Origin: Streptomyces griseoruber
Lineage (GTDB): Bacteria > Actinomycetota > Actinomycetes > Streptomycetales > Streptomycetaceae
Reading direction: 5' to 3'
Assembly: GCF_001514205.1 (NCBI RefSeq)
Contig: NZ_KQ948783.1
Span: forward strand, 1-52,319
DNA length: 52,319 nt
The translations under genes and the position numbers were made by a program. Shown here piece after piece: positions 21,159 through 29,199 of the stretch; positions within the stretch are counted from its first letter, which is position 1; each line of letters starts with the position of its first letter. The notes beneath the pieces were generated by a model. The model had not been told where the DNA came from. It saw only the letters and a program-made list of their open reading frames with translations, and did no database searches.

Positions 21159-23156
21159 ATGAGCGCCACGACCCGACGCAGCCTCCTCGCCGGCGCCGCC
21201 GGTCTCACCGGCGCCGCCCTCGCGACCTCGATCGTCATCGCCCAGACGGCCTCGGCCGCCGGCACCGGCGCGGGCTGGCTGAACGTGAAGGACACGCCGT
21301 ACGGGGCCCTCGGCGACGACAGGACCGACGACGCGCCCGCCATCCAGAAGGCGATCGACGCGGCCGGCCAGGGAGACACCGTCTACCTCCCGCCCGGCGC
21401 GTACCGGCTCGCCTCCCCGCTCCGCCTCCGGCTCGGCGTCACCCTGCGCGGCGACTGGCACCCGCGCTCCCCGGTCCGCACCGACATGACCGCCTCCTAC
21501 CTGCGCCCCGGCATCGGCACCTTCACCGGCGAGGCCCTGATCGTCGTCGACCCGGCCCCGGCACGGGGAACGTCCACCGACTCGGCGTACGGCGGCGGCC
21601 CCCGCCTGTACGGCCTGGCGCTCGACGGCCGCGACCAGCGGGCCACCACCGGCACCGCGATCGACGGCATCCGTGTCACCCCCGGCGTCCAGGACCTCGG
21701 CCTGGACAAGGTGACCGTCTGGCGCTTCACCGGCCACGGCCTGAACGCCCAGAACGCCACCGCCTTCCAGCTCACCCAGGTCCACGCCGTCGACAACGAA
21801 GGCCACGGCTTCACCTGGGGCGACGCGACGGGCACCGGCGGCGGCCTGGTCGACGCCGACCTGTTCCAGTGCCACGCCCAGGGCAACAAGGGACACGGCT
21901 ACGACATCCTCAACCCCGACGCGGTCACCATGGTCGACTGCCGCTCGGAGTCGAACGCTCATCACGGCTACCGCATCACCGGCGTCAACCACTCGATGGT
22001 GCTGATCGGCTGCACCACCGACCGCAACGGCCGGGACGGCTTCCACCTCGCCACCTCCCCCGGCGGCCGCTTCCTCCAGCTCCTCGGCTGCCTCGCCGGG
22101 CGGGACGGCAGGGAGACCGCGACCTCCCTCATCCCCTACTCCGGCTTCACCGTCACCGGCGAGGCCGCCGAGGGGGTCGTCCTCACCGGCTGCTCCACCT
22201 CCACCGGCCGCGACGACGAGAGCGGCGACCACTCCCCCGCCTACGGCCTCACCACCTCCGCGCTGAACTCCGTGAGCAACGTCTCGGTGGTCGGCGGCGA
22301 GTACCTCGGGACGACGGCCCCCTTCCAGGACCTCGGAGCGGTCGTCGTCCGCCACAGCGGCGTGATCTCCGGCACCCACCGGGACACCGGCATCGAGTGG
22401 GACCAGCATGACGTCCACATGATCTCCGGAGCCGCCGGCACCCGCCGTGACCTGGAGTTCTGGTCCCGCGGCAAGGCCCGCCGCTGGGCCCTGCGGACCA
22501 CCGACGCCGCCGAGTCCGGCGCCGGCGACGGCTCCGACTTCGCGCTTGTCCGGCACGCCGACGACGGCACCGTCCTCGACACGCCCCTCACCGTCAGCCG
22601 CGCCAGCGGCCGGGTCTCCCTCACCACCCCCGGCCTGACGGTCACCGCGAGCGCCGGCCCCGGCGTCCACCTCGTCCAGCACCGGCCTGCCGCCCACGGC
22701 TACGCGGTCACCGGCGCCGGAAAGACATCCCGCGCCTTCCAGTCCCGGGCCACCGGCGACTCCGTCGACCGCTTCGCGATGGAGATCAACGGCACCCAGA
22801 CCTTCGGCCCCGGCGGCGGCACCGGCCGGGACACCAGCTGGGGCCGCCTCGGCGCCGCCCAGATCGGCAGCGCCGACGCCGACATCGTCGTAGGACTGGC
22901 CGGGAAGGGCATCAAGGTCAAGGAGGGCAGCAACGCCAAGATGGGCACCGTGACCCTCACCGGCACCACCCCGGTCACCGTCCCCACGACCGCCGTCACC
23001 GCCGCCAGCCGCATCTTCCTCACCGTCCAGTCCCCCGCCGGCACCCCCTCCGGCGTGGCCTACGTCGCCTCCCGCACCCCCGGCACGTCCTTCACGGTGA
23101 AGGGCATGGCCGGGGACAGGTCGACGGTGGCCTGGCTGATCATGGAACCGGCGTAG
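21159..23156 (+). CDS. Tat-exported right-handed beta-helix (pectate lyase-like) protein
   Basis: 665 residues. The N-terminus MSATTRRSLLAGAAGLTGAALA is a twin-arginine signal peptide with a likely cleavage after TASAA (about 31). A Pectate_lyase_3/GH28-like segment follows (VKDTPYGALGDDRTDDAPAIQ, YLPPGAYRLASPLRL) and then coils of parallel beta-helix rich in DNEGHGF, AQGNKGHGY and SNAHHGYRI turns. From about 430 the protein changes to a beta-rich domain with RRDLEFWSRGKARRWALRT, as in tail-spike or carbohydrate-binding ends. A Gly-rich Shine-Dalgarno (GGGGGGA) lies 8 nt upstream. It probably acts on a polysaccharide outside the cell; the substrate is not evident. It ends 6 nt from the truA stop. 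Confidence 0.85.
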   Translation: MSATTRRSLLAGAAGLTGAALATSIVIAQTASAAGTGAGWLNVKDTPYGALGDDRTDDAPAIQKAIDAAGQGDTVYLPPGAYRLASPLRLRLGVTLRGDWHPRSPVRTDMTASYLRPGIGTFTGEALIVVDPAPARGTSTDSAYGGGPRLYGLALDGRDQRATTGTAIDGIRVTPGVQDLGLDKVTVWRFTGHGLNAQNATAFQLTQVHAVDNEGHGFTWGDATGTGGGLVDADLFQCHAQGNKGHGYDILNPDAVTMVDCRSESNAHHGYRITGVNHSMVLIGCTTDRNGRDGFHLATSPGGRFLQLLGCLAGRDGRETATSLIPYSGFTVTGEAAEGVVLTGCSTSTGRDDESGDHSPAYGLTTSALNSVSNVSVVGGEYLGTTAPFQDLGAVVVRHSGVISGTHRDTGIEWDQHDVHMISGAAGTRRDLEFWSRGKARRWALRTTDAAESGAGDGSDFALVRHADDGTVLDTPLTVSRASGRVSLTTPGLTVTASAGPGVHLVQHRPAAHGYAVTGAGKTSRAFQSRATGDSVDRFAMEINGTQTFGPGGGTGRDTSWGRLGAAQIGSADADIVVGLAGKGIKVKEGSNAKMGTVTLTGTTPVTVPTTAVTAASRIFLTVQSPAGTPSGVAYVASRTPGTSFTVKGMAGDRSTVAWLIMEPA

Positions 23157-23162
23157 GGACGC

Positions 23163-24020
23163 TCAGCAGCACCCGGCGGCACCGGGCAGCGTCCGTCTGT
23201 TCCTGGCCTCCTTGTTCCGCGCGGCCAGGAGCTCGTCGGCCGGGTACCCGACCTCCTCCAGGGTCAGCCCGTGCGGCCGTACGACATGCACCGCGGAGTC
23301 CCGCACCCCCGCGGCCAGCACCTTCCCCGGCCACTCGGCGCCCCGGTGCCCGTCGCCCACGAACAACAGCGCCCCGATGAGCGAGCGCACCATGTTGTGG
23401 CAGAAGGCGTCGGCCCGGACCGTGGCGGTGACGATCCCGTCGTCGCCCTTCACCAGGCTCAGCTCCTGAAGGGTCCGAATCGTGGTGGCCCCCTCCCGCC
23501 GCTTGCAGTAGGCGGCGAAATCATGCTCCCCGAGCAGCCGCAGCGCCGCCTCGTTCATGGCGTCGACATCGAGCGGCCAGTCGTGCCAGAGCACATGGTT
23601 GCGCAGCAGCGGATCCACACCCCCCGGGTTGTCCGTCACCCGGTACGCGTACCGCCGCCAGACGGCCGAGAACCGGGCGTTGAAGCCACTGGGCGCCTCC
23701 CTGAGCGCCCACACCCGCACATCCCGCGGCAACCGCCCGGCAAGCCGCTTCAGCAGCTTCTCGTGGTGCTCACGCCAGACGCCCTCCGGCAGATCGACAT
23801 GAGCCACCTGCCCCCGCGCATGCACCCCGGCGTCGGTTCTGCCCGCCACGGTCAGCTCGAAGGTCTCCCGGGACCGGGTGACGGTCCGCAGGGCATCCTC
23901 GATCTCCCCCTGCACGGTCCGCCGCCCCCCGGCCTGCTTGGCCCACCCGGAGAACTCGGTCCCGTCATAGGAAAGATCGAGGCGGACACGGACGTAACCG
24001 GGCTGTACTTCGTCACTCAC
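23163..24020 (-). CDS. truA: tRNA pseudouridine(38-40) synthase
   Basis: Isomerises uridines 38-40 in the tRNA anticodon arm. 285 residues. LDLSYDGTEFSGWAKQAG at the N-terminus; the catalytic Asp lies in VAGRTDAGVHARGQVAHV; later VTDNPGGVDPLLRNHVLW, FAAYCKRREGATTIRTL and FCHNMVRSLIGALLFVGDG are all TruA signatures. The GTG start at 24020 is preceded by GAGAGGA. Last gene of the alpha-operon region, separated from rplQ by a terminator-like hairpin and a dispersed repeat. It converges on the beta-helix gene with no room for a separate terminator. Confidence 0.96.
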   Translation of the reverse strand: MSDEVQPGYVRVRLDLSYDGTEFSGWAKQAGGRRTVQGEIEDALRTVTRSRETFELTVAGRTDAGVHARGQVAHVDLPEGVWREHHEKLLKRLAGRLPRDVRVWALREAPSGFNARFSAVWRRYAYRVTDNPGGVDPLLRNHVLWHDWPLDVDAMNEAALRLLGEHDFAAYCKRREGATTIRTLQELSLVKGDDGIVTATVRADAFCHNMVRSLIGALLFVGDGHRGAEWPGKVLAAGVRDSAVHVVRPHGLTLEEVGYPADELLAARNKEARNRRTLPGAAGCC

Positions 24021-24045
24021 ACCGAGATCCTCTCAAGACCACAGA

Positions 24046-24079
24046 AGCGGGCCCGCTCCTCGAAAGGAACGGGCCCGCT
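24046..24079 (-). terminator. hairpin between rplQ and truA
   Basis: Perfect 10-bp stem AGCGGGCCCG/CGGGCCCGCT with an inner TCCT-CGAA-AGGA helix in the loop. It probably ends or attenuates the rpsM-rplQ transcript before truA. Confidence 0.65.
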
Positions 24080-24090
24080 GACGCGCCCCA

Positions 24091-24166
24091 GAGGGGCGCG
24101 GGGCTGCATCGATATGCGGCTCCGCCGCGTGGGCGCGGCCAGCCACAACGGACCGGCAGCCGAAGG
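24091..24166. repeat. Streptomyces dispersed repeat, copy B
   Basis: GAGGGGCGCGGGGC...ATGCGGCTCCGCCGCGTGGG...CCAGCCAC, about 80% identical to the element at 17179-17271 and in the same orientation. It lies between the rplQ stop and the hairpin. Confidence 0.75.
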
Positions 24167-24172
24167 ACGGCC

Positions 24173-24682
24173 TTACGCGTCCTTGGACTCCTCGTCGGCC
24201 TCGACCGGCGCGGCGTCCTCGACGACCTCGTCGGCCTGGGTCTCCTCGACCTTGGCCTCCTCGGCCTCCTTGACCGCACGCTTGGTCGCGGCCTCGGCCT
24301 CACCCGTCGCAGCCTGCGCCACGGTCAGCGCCTCGACCAGCTCGATGACAGCCATGGGCGCGTTGTCGCCACGGCGGTTACCGATCTTGGTGATCCGGGT
24401 GTAGCCACCCGGACGGTTCTCGTAGCGCGGGCCGATCTCGGTGAAGAGCGTGTGGACGACGCTCTTGTCCGTGATGACCTGGAGCACCTGACGGCGGTTG
24501 TGAAGGTCGCCCTTCTTCGCCTTGGTCACCAGACGCTCGGCGTACGGCCGGAGCCGGCGGGCCTTCGCCTCGGTGGTGGTGATACGGCCGTGCTCGAAGA
24601 GGCTCTTCGCGAGGTTCGCGAGCAGCAGCTTCTCGTGCGCGGCACTGCCGCCCAGACGGGCACCCTTGGTGGGCTTCGGCAT
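24173..24682 (-). CDS. rplQ: 50S ribosomal protein bL17
   Basis: 169 residues. Core about 1-118: MPKPTKGARLGGSAAHEKLLLANLAKSLFEHGRI, ARRLRPYAERLVTKAKKGD and PGGYTRITKIGNRRGDNAPMAVIEL. The last 50 residues are an Ala/Glu-rich acidic tail (AEAEA..., VEETQADEVVEDAAPVEADEE), longer than in E. coli and common in actinomycetes. 85 nt after rpoA. Confidence 0.97.
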   Translation of the reverse strand: MPKPTKGARLGGSAAHEKLLLANLAKSLFEHGRITTTEAKARRLRPYAERLVTKAKKGDLHNRRQVLQVITDKSVVHTLFTEIGPRYENRPGGYTRITKIGNRRGDNAPMAVIELVEALTVAQAATGEAEAATKRAVKEAEEAKVEETQADEVVEDAAPVEADEESKDA

Positions 24683-24767
24683 CTTTTCTCTCCTGTGTGT
24701 CTGCCCCGGCCGTGTCAGGTACCGGGGTCAGGAACCCGATGAGCGGATGCTCACCGGCAACGACCGA

Positions 24768-25790
24768 TCAGTACTGCTCGGTCTCCACGAAACCCGCGTC
24801 CGCGTCGTCGTCGGCGCCGAAGGCGTCGGCGGCGGCCGTGGGGTCGAATCCGGGCGGGCTGTCCTTCAGGGCCAGGCCCATGCCGGCCAGCTTCGCCTTG
24901 ACCTCGTCGATCGACTTCGCACCGAAGTTGCGAATGTCGAGGAGGTCCGCCTCGGAGCGGGCGACGAGCTCACCCACGGAGTGGATGCCCTCACGCTTGA
25001 GGCAGTTGTAGGAACGGACGGTGAGCTCGAGCTCCTCGATCGGAAGCGCGAGATCGGCCGCCAGCGCCGCGTCCGTCGGGGACGGACCCATGTCGATGCC
25101 CTCGGCGTCGATGTTCAGCTCGCGGGCGAGACCGAACAGCTCGACCAGGGTCTTACCGGCGGAGGCCATGGCGTCACGGGGACGCATCGCCTGCTTGGTC
25201 TCGACGTCCACGATCAGCTTGTCGAAGTCGGTGCGCTGCTCGACACGCGTGGCCTCGACCTTGTACGTGACCTTCAGAACCGGCGAGTAGATCGAGTCGA
25301 CCGGGATCCGGCCGATCTCCTGGCCCACCTGCTTGTTCTGCACGGCGGAGACGTAACCGCGGCCGCGCTCGACCGTCAGCTCCATCTCCAGCTTGCCCTT
25401 GCCGTTGAGCGTGGCGAGGACGAGGTCGGGGTTGTGCACCTCGACACCGGCCGGGGGCGCGATGTCGGCGGCGGTGACCAGACCCGGGCCCTGCTTGCGC
25501 AGGTACATCACGACCGGCTCGTCGTGCTCCGAGGAGACGACCAGCTGCTTGATGTTGAGGATCAGGTCGGTGACGTCCTCCTTGACGCCCGGCACGGTGG
25601 TGAACTCGTGCAGGACACCGTCGATACGGATCGACGTGACCGCCGCACCCGGGATCGACGACAGGAGCGTACGGCGCAGGGAGTTGCCGAGGGTGTAGCC
25701 GAAGCCCGGCTCCAGCGGCTCGATCACGAACCGGGAGCGGAACTCGTCGACGACCTCTTCGGTCAACGAGGGACGCTGAGCGATCAGCAT
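24768..25790 (-). CDS. rpoA: DNA-directed RNA polymerase alpha subunit
   Basis: 340 residues. The N-terminal assembly domain (about 1-230) has FVIEPLEPGFGYTLGNSLRRTLLSSIPGAAVTSI and the DIxxPxGVEVHNP/ATLNGKGKLEMEL region. The C-terminal DNA/activator-binding domain (about 250-310) has VRSYNCLKREGIHSVGEL, DLLDIRNFGAKSIDEVKAKL. A short acidic tail ends in DDDADAGFVETEQY. Lies 118 nt after rpsK; rpsD, found between them in many bacteria, is absent. Confidence 0.98.
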   Translation of the reverse strand: MLIAQRPSLTEEVVDEFRSRFVIEPLEPGFGYTLGNSLRRTLLSSIPGAAVTSIRIDGVLHEFTTVPGVKEDVTDLILNIKQLVVSSEHDEPVVMYLRKQGPGLVTAADIAPPAGVEVHNPDLVLATLNGKGKLEMELTVERGRGYVSAVQNKQVGQEIGRIPVDSIYSPVLKVTYKVEATRVEQRTDFDKLIVDVETKQAMRPRDAMASAGKTLVELFGLARELNIDAEGIDMGPSPTDAALAADLALPIEELELTVRSYNCLKREGIHSVGELVARSEADLLDIRNFGAKSIDEVKAKLAGMGLALKDSPPGFDPTAAADAFGADDDADAGFVETEQY

Positions 25791-25908
25791 GTTGTGTTCC
25801 TTCAGTCAGGGGCGCCCGCTATTTGACGCCCGACTCGGTACTGCAAGGGTACGGGCGGTACGCCCCTTCATGGAGCCGTACCGCCCGCAACCTCAAGACA
25901 ACCGTGCG

Positions 25909-26313
25909 TCAGACGCGGCGACGCTTCGGCGGACGGCAGCCGTTGTGCGGGGTCGGGGTGACGTCCTGGATGGAGCCGACCTCGAGACCCGTGGCCTGGA
26001 GGGAACGGATCGCGGTCTCACGACCGGCGCCCGGGCCCTTGACGAAGACGTCGACCTTGCGCATGCCGTGCTCCTGCGCGCGACGGGCAGCCGACTCGGC
26101 GGCCATCTGCGCGGCGAACGGCGTGGACTTGCGCGAGCCCTTGAAGCCGACGTGGCCGGCGGAGGCCCAGGAGATCACGTTTCCGGCCGGGTCCGTGATG
26201 GACACGATCGTGTTGTTGAACGTGCTCTTGATGTGCGCCTGGCCGTGGGCGACGTTCTTCTTTTCCTTGCGGCGCACCTTCTTGGCAGCGCCCTGACGAC
26301 CCTTGGGGGGCAT
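25909..26313 (-). CDS. rpsK: 30S ribosomal protein uS11
   Basis: 134 residues. Basic N-terminus (PPKGRQGAAKKVRRKEKKN), then AHIKSTFNNTIVSITDPAGNVISWASAG, KSTPFAAQMAAE, VKGPGAGRETAIRSL and the C-terminal DVTPTPHNGCRPPKRRRV. All are conserved uS11 features. 66 nt after rpsM, same transcript. Confidence 0.98.
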   Translation of the reverse strand: MPPKGRQGAAKKVRRKEKKNVAHGQAHIKSTFNNTIVSITDPAGNVISWASAGHVGFKGSRKSTPFAAQMAAESAARRAQEHGMRKVDVFVKGPGAGRETAIRSLQATGLEVGSIQDVTPTPHNGCRPPKRRRV

Positions 26314-26379
26314 CTATTACTCCTACGGGAGGTGGTCGGTCCTACAGCGAAGACCGCTGGACGGCGAGTCCGCTGCGGA

Positions 26380-26760
26380 CTACTTCTTGCCCGGCTTCTT
26401 CTTGCCGGCGATGGCGCGACGCGGGCCCTTGCGGGTACGAGCGTTCGTGCTGGTGCGCTGACCGCGGACGGGCAGACCACGACGGTGACGGAGACCCTGG
26501 TAGCAGCCGATCTCGACCTTGCGGCGGATGTCGGCCTGGATCTCGCGACGGAGGTCACCCTCGGTCTTGATGTTGTTGTCCACGTACTCGCGGATGGCGA
26601 CCAGCTGCTCTTCGGTCAGATCGCGAACACGGGTGTTCGGGTCGACGCCGGTCGCAGCCAGCGTCTCCTGCGAGAGGGTCCGGCCGATGCCGAACACGTA
26701 GGTGAGGGCGACCTCCACGCGCTTGTCGCGCGGGATGTCAACACCGGAAACGCGTGCCAT
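26380..26760 (-). CDS. rpsM: 30S ribosomal protein uS13
   Basis: 126 residues. MARVSGVDIPRDKRVEVALTYVFGIG, EEQLVAIREYVD, GDLRREIQADI and YQGLRHRRGLPVRGQRT identify uS13; the lysine-rich tail contacts tRNA. Preceded by a 217-nt leader, so it probably begins a transcription unit of its own (rpsM-rpsK-rpoA-rplQ) in addition to read-through from infA-rpmJ. Confidence 0.98.
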   Translation of the reverse strand: MARVSGVDIPRDKRVEVALTYVFGIGRTLSQETLAATGVDPNTRVRDLTEEQLVAIREYVDNNIKTEGDLRREIQADIRRKVEIGCYQGLRHRRGLPVRGQRTSTNARTRKGPRRAIAGKKKPGKK

Positions 26761-26977
26761 TCAATGGCTCCTGGTGATCTTCGGAGGTCTTCCGCAGAAC
26801 CGGATCCCAGCCGCCGGCCTCTTCTCTTCGAAGACTTGGTACGACTGGGTCCCCGGCCTCCGAACCGGGGGTGTCAGGCAAGAAGAAACCCCCGCCTGGG
26901 TCCTGCGTATGAACATATTCAGCTCGCGTCGCGCGAAGTCTCTGCGATATCGATGCAGAGGGTGAGATCGGCTGCGA
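26761..26977 (-). promoter_or_regulatory. structured rpsM leader / rpmJ-rpsM intergenic region
   Basis: 217 nt without a gene. The minus strand holds CAGGC...GCCTG (loop containing GGGGGTTTCTTCTT) and, overlapping it, GGGGGT...ACCCCC, which cannot form together. A CCCCGG/CCGGGG hairpin follows at 26851-26870. The sequence TGCCTGACACCCCCGG distantly resembles the GACAC-N-CCCG element of the rpsJ and rpsL leaders. A candidate promoter is TATGTT near 26914-26919, weak. Confidence 0.4.
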
Positions 26978-27091
26978 TCAGCCCTGGCGCTGCTTGTGGC
27001 GCGGGTTCTCGCAAATGATCATGACCCGACCGTGACGGCGGATCACCCTGCACTTGTCGCAGATCTTCTTGACGCTCGGCTTGACCTTCAT
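26978..27091 (-). CDS. rpmJ: 50S ribosomal protein bL36 (zinc-binding form)
   Basis: 37 residues, MKVKPSVKKICDKCRVIRR... with the zinc ligands Cys11, Cys14, Cys27 and His32, i.e. the C+ form. A zinc-independent paralogue is expected elsewhere in the genome under Zur control. The ATG at 27091 gives the universal N-terminus; GGAGAA lies about 11 nt upstream. Confidence 0.97.
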   Translation of the reverse strand: MKVKPSVKKICDKCRVIRRHGRVMIICENPRHKQRQG

Positions 27092-27166
27092 GGGATGTGA
27101 GGTTCTCCGGGTCAGTTGCCGACAACCCCGCACGCCCGCCAGGGCGCACAGGGACATGGGCAAGAT

Positions 27167-27388
27167 CTACTTGTACCGGTAGACGATCCGGCCACGCGTC
27201 AGGTCGTACGGAGACAGCTCCACCACGACCCGGTCGTCAGGGAGGATGCGGATGTAGTGCATACGCATCTTGCCGCTGATGTGTGCCAGGACCTGGTGGC
27301 CGTTCTGGAGCTCGACCTTGAACATGGCGTTCGGAAGAGACTCGACGACAGTGCCCTCGATCTCGATGGCACCTTGCTTCTTGGCCAC
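27167..27388 (-). CDS. infA: translation initiation factor IF-1
   Basis: 73 residues, a single OB (S1) fold: MAKKQGAIEIEGTVVESLPNAMF, VELQNGHQVLAHISGKMRMHYIRIL and DRVVVELSPYDLTRGRIVYRYK. It binds the 30S A site with IF-3 during initiation. GTG start at 27388. A -10-like TAGACT at 27470-27475 suggests its own promoter, with a leader of about 75 nt. 75 nt before rpmJ. Confidence 0.98.
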   Translation of the reverse strand: MAKKQGAIEIEGTVVESLPNAMFKVELQNGHQVLAHISGKMRMHYIRILPDDRVVVELSPYDLTRGRIVYRYK

Positions 27389-27469
27389 GCTTCGCCCTTC
27401 GAATCGACTACCTTGATCGACTCCGTGTGAGCGCATGCAGACATGCGGGTGCACGAGAGCCGACGAGTC

Positions 27470-27475
27470 AGTCTA
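27470..27475 (-). promoter_or_regulatory. candidate -10 of the infA promoter
   Basis: TAGACT on the minus strand; a TTCGTG 18 nt upstream is a weak -35. It lies in the 208-nt map-infA gap, which holds no gene. Confidence 0.45.
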
Positions 27476-27596
27476 CGTCAGGGCCCCGAGAAACACGAAT
27501 CGAGAGAGCCTGCCCCACCCGGAAGATCCGTAAGCTTCAAAGGGCGCGGAGAACTGCGCGGCCGGCCCCCACCGGCCCGCAGCCACCCGACCACGC

Positions 27597-28433
27597 TCAG
27601 CCCAACGGATCCGGCGCGGCCACGACCCCGTGCTCCGCCAGCTTCGCCCTGCCGCCGTCCGGGGCCGTCAGCACCAGCGGGCCCTCCTCCGTGAGGGCCA
27701 CGCTGTGCTCCCAGTGCGAGGACCAGGTGCCGTCGGTCGTGATGACCGTCCAGTCGTCCTCGAGGACCTCGGTCCGCGGCGTCCCCAGCGACACCATCGG
27801 CTCGATCGCGAGGCAGAAGCCGGGCACCAGCTTGGGGCCCTTGCCCCGGCGCCGGTCGACGTAGTTCAGCAGATGCGGGTCCATGTGCATCTCGGTGCCG
27901 ATGCCGTGGCCGCCGTAGTCCTCGATGATGCCGTAGCGGCCGCCGCCGGGCTTGGGCTGACGGCGGATGTACGTCTCGATGGCGCGCGAGACGTCGACGA
28001 GCCGGTTGCCGGGCTTCATCGCGGCGATGCCGGCCCACATCGACTCCTCCGTCACCCGGGAGAGCTCGATCAGCTCCGGGGCGTGACCGGAGCCCACGAA
28101 CGCCGTGTACGCCGCGTCGCCGTGCCAGCCGTCCACGATCGCGCCGCAGTCGATGGAGATGATGTCGCCGTCCTTGAGGACCACCTCGTCGGACGGGATG
28201 CCGTGCACGACCACGTCGTTCGCCGAGGTGCAGATCGTCGCGGGGAAGCCGCCGTAGCCGAGGAAGTTCGACTTCGCCCCGTGCTCGGCGAGCACCTTGC
28301 GCGCGACCTCGTCCAGGTCCTTGGTGGTGGCCCCCGGCACCGCCGCTTCCCGCGTCGCCGCGTGGATGGCGGCGACGACCAGCCCCGCCGCCCGCATTTT
28401 CGCGATCTGCTCGGGGCTCTTGATCTGCACCAT
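27597..28433 (-). CDS. map: type I methionine aminopeptidase
   Basis: Removes N-terminal Met from nascent proteins. 278 residues with the full metal site: Asp95 (IISIDCGA), Asp106 (GWHGDAA), His176 (GGHGIG), Glu211 (CLAIEPM) and Glu242 (SSHWEHSVAL), plus the substrate His77 (VVHGIP). ATG at 28433. Separated from adk by a strong hairpin, so expression may be tuned independently of secY-adk. The Streptomyces genome usually has further map paralogues elsewhere. Confidence 0.97.
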   Translation of the reverse strand: MVQIKSPEQIAKMRAAGLVVAAIHAATREAAVPGATTKDLDEVARKVLAEHGAKSNFLGYGGFPATICTSANDVVVHGIPSDEVVLKDGDIISIDCGAIVDGWHGDAAYTAFVGSGHAPELIELSRVTEESMWAGIAAMKPGNRLVDVSRAIETYIRRQPKPGGGRYGIIEDYGGHGIGTEMHMDPHLLNYVDRRRGKGPKLVPGFCLAIEPMVSLGTPRTEVLEDDWTVITTDGTWSSHWEHSVALTEEGPLVLTAPDGGRAKLAEHGVVAAPDPLG

Positions 28434-28488
28434 GAGGTCCTGCGCTCTCCGTCACTCGGTCGGGGGATCGGGTACTGCCTACACAACA

Positions 28489-28525
28489 GTACGGCCGTGG
28501 GGTCCAGGGGACTCCACGGCCGTAC
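28489..28525 (-). terminator. 12-bp perfect hairpin between adk and map
   Basis: GTACGGCCGTGG (28489-28500) and CCACGGCCGTAC (28514-28525) with a 13-nt loop, 12 nt after the adk stop. It is followed by TGTTGTGT on the minus strand. It could be a terminator or a partial attenuator inside the secY-adk-map cluster. Confidence 0.6.
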
Positions 28526-28536
28526 GGGACCGACGA

Positions 28537-29199
28537 CTACGCGTCGTCGCCCTCGCGCTTCAGCGCGGCCAGCGCGCGATCGGTGACCTGCTCCACGGGG
28601 CCCATGGAATCGATGGTCACGACCAGGCCCTGGGCCTTGTAGTAGTCGATGATCGGCTCGGTCTGCGTGTGGTAGACCTCCAGCCGCGTCCGGACGGTCT
28701 CCTCGGAGTCGTCGTCCCGCTGGTACAGCTCGCCGCCGCAGACGTCACAGACGCCCTCCTGCTGCGGCTTCTTGTACGTCACGTGGAAGACGTGGGCGGA
28801 GTCCTTCCGGCAGATGCGCCGGCCGGCGATCCGCTTGACGACCTCCTCCTCGGGGGCCTCCAGATCGAGTACCGCGTCCAGCTTGATGCCCTCGGTGGTG
28901 AGCAGCTCGTCCAGGGCCTCGGCCTGCGAGACGTTGCGCGGGAAACCGTCCAGCAGGAAGCCGCGCTCGGCGTCCGGCTGCTCCATGCGGTCCTTGGCCA
29001 TGGCGATGGTCACCGTGTCCGGCACCAGTTCGCCCTTGTCCATATAGGACTTCGCGAGCTTCCCGAGGTCGGTCTGCCGGCTGATGTTGGCGCGGAACAG
29101 GTCGCCCGTGGAGATGTGCGGAACGCGCAGAGTCTCGGCCAGGCGAGTGGCCTGAGTACCCTTCCCGGCACCCGGCGGCCCGACGAGGACGATTCGCAT
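28537..29199 (-). CDS. adk: adenylate kinase
   Basis: Balances ATP + AMP and 2 ADP. 220 residues: P-loop GPPGAGKGT (7-15), STGDLFRANI, AMP-binding GFLLDGFPRNVSQAEAL and the LID domain. The LID has CDVC as the second half of a zinc-type cluster, but the first half is CRKDSAHVFH rather than C-x2-C, so metal binding, if any, uses mixed ligands. It overlaps the secY stop codon by one base (29199), which suggests translational coupling. Confidence 0.97.
   Translation of the reverse strand: MRIVLVGPPGAGKGTQATRLAETLRVPHISTGDLFRANISRQTDLGKLAKSYMDKGELVPDTVTIAMAKDRMEQPDAERGFLLDGFPRNVSQAEALDELLTTEGIKLDAVLDLEAPEEEVVKRIAGRRICRKDSAHVFHVTYKKPQQEGVCDVCGGELYQRDDDSEETVRTRLEVYHTQTEPIIDYYKAQGLVVTIDSMGPVEQVTDRALAALKREGDDA

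Noticed and set aside
21117..22697. 526-residue minus-strand frame across the beta-helix gene
   Set aside because: Low-complexity shadow; the plus strand shows a Tat signal and beta-helix repeats.
25791..25908. rpsD expected between rpsK and rpoA
   Set aside because: The 118-nt gap is too short for uS4 and encodes nothing like it; rpsD is known to lie elsewhere in Streptomyces.
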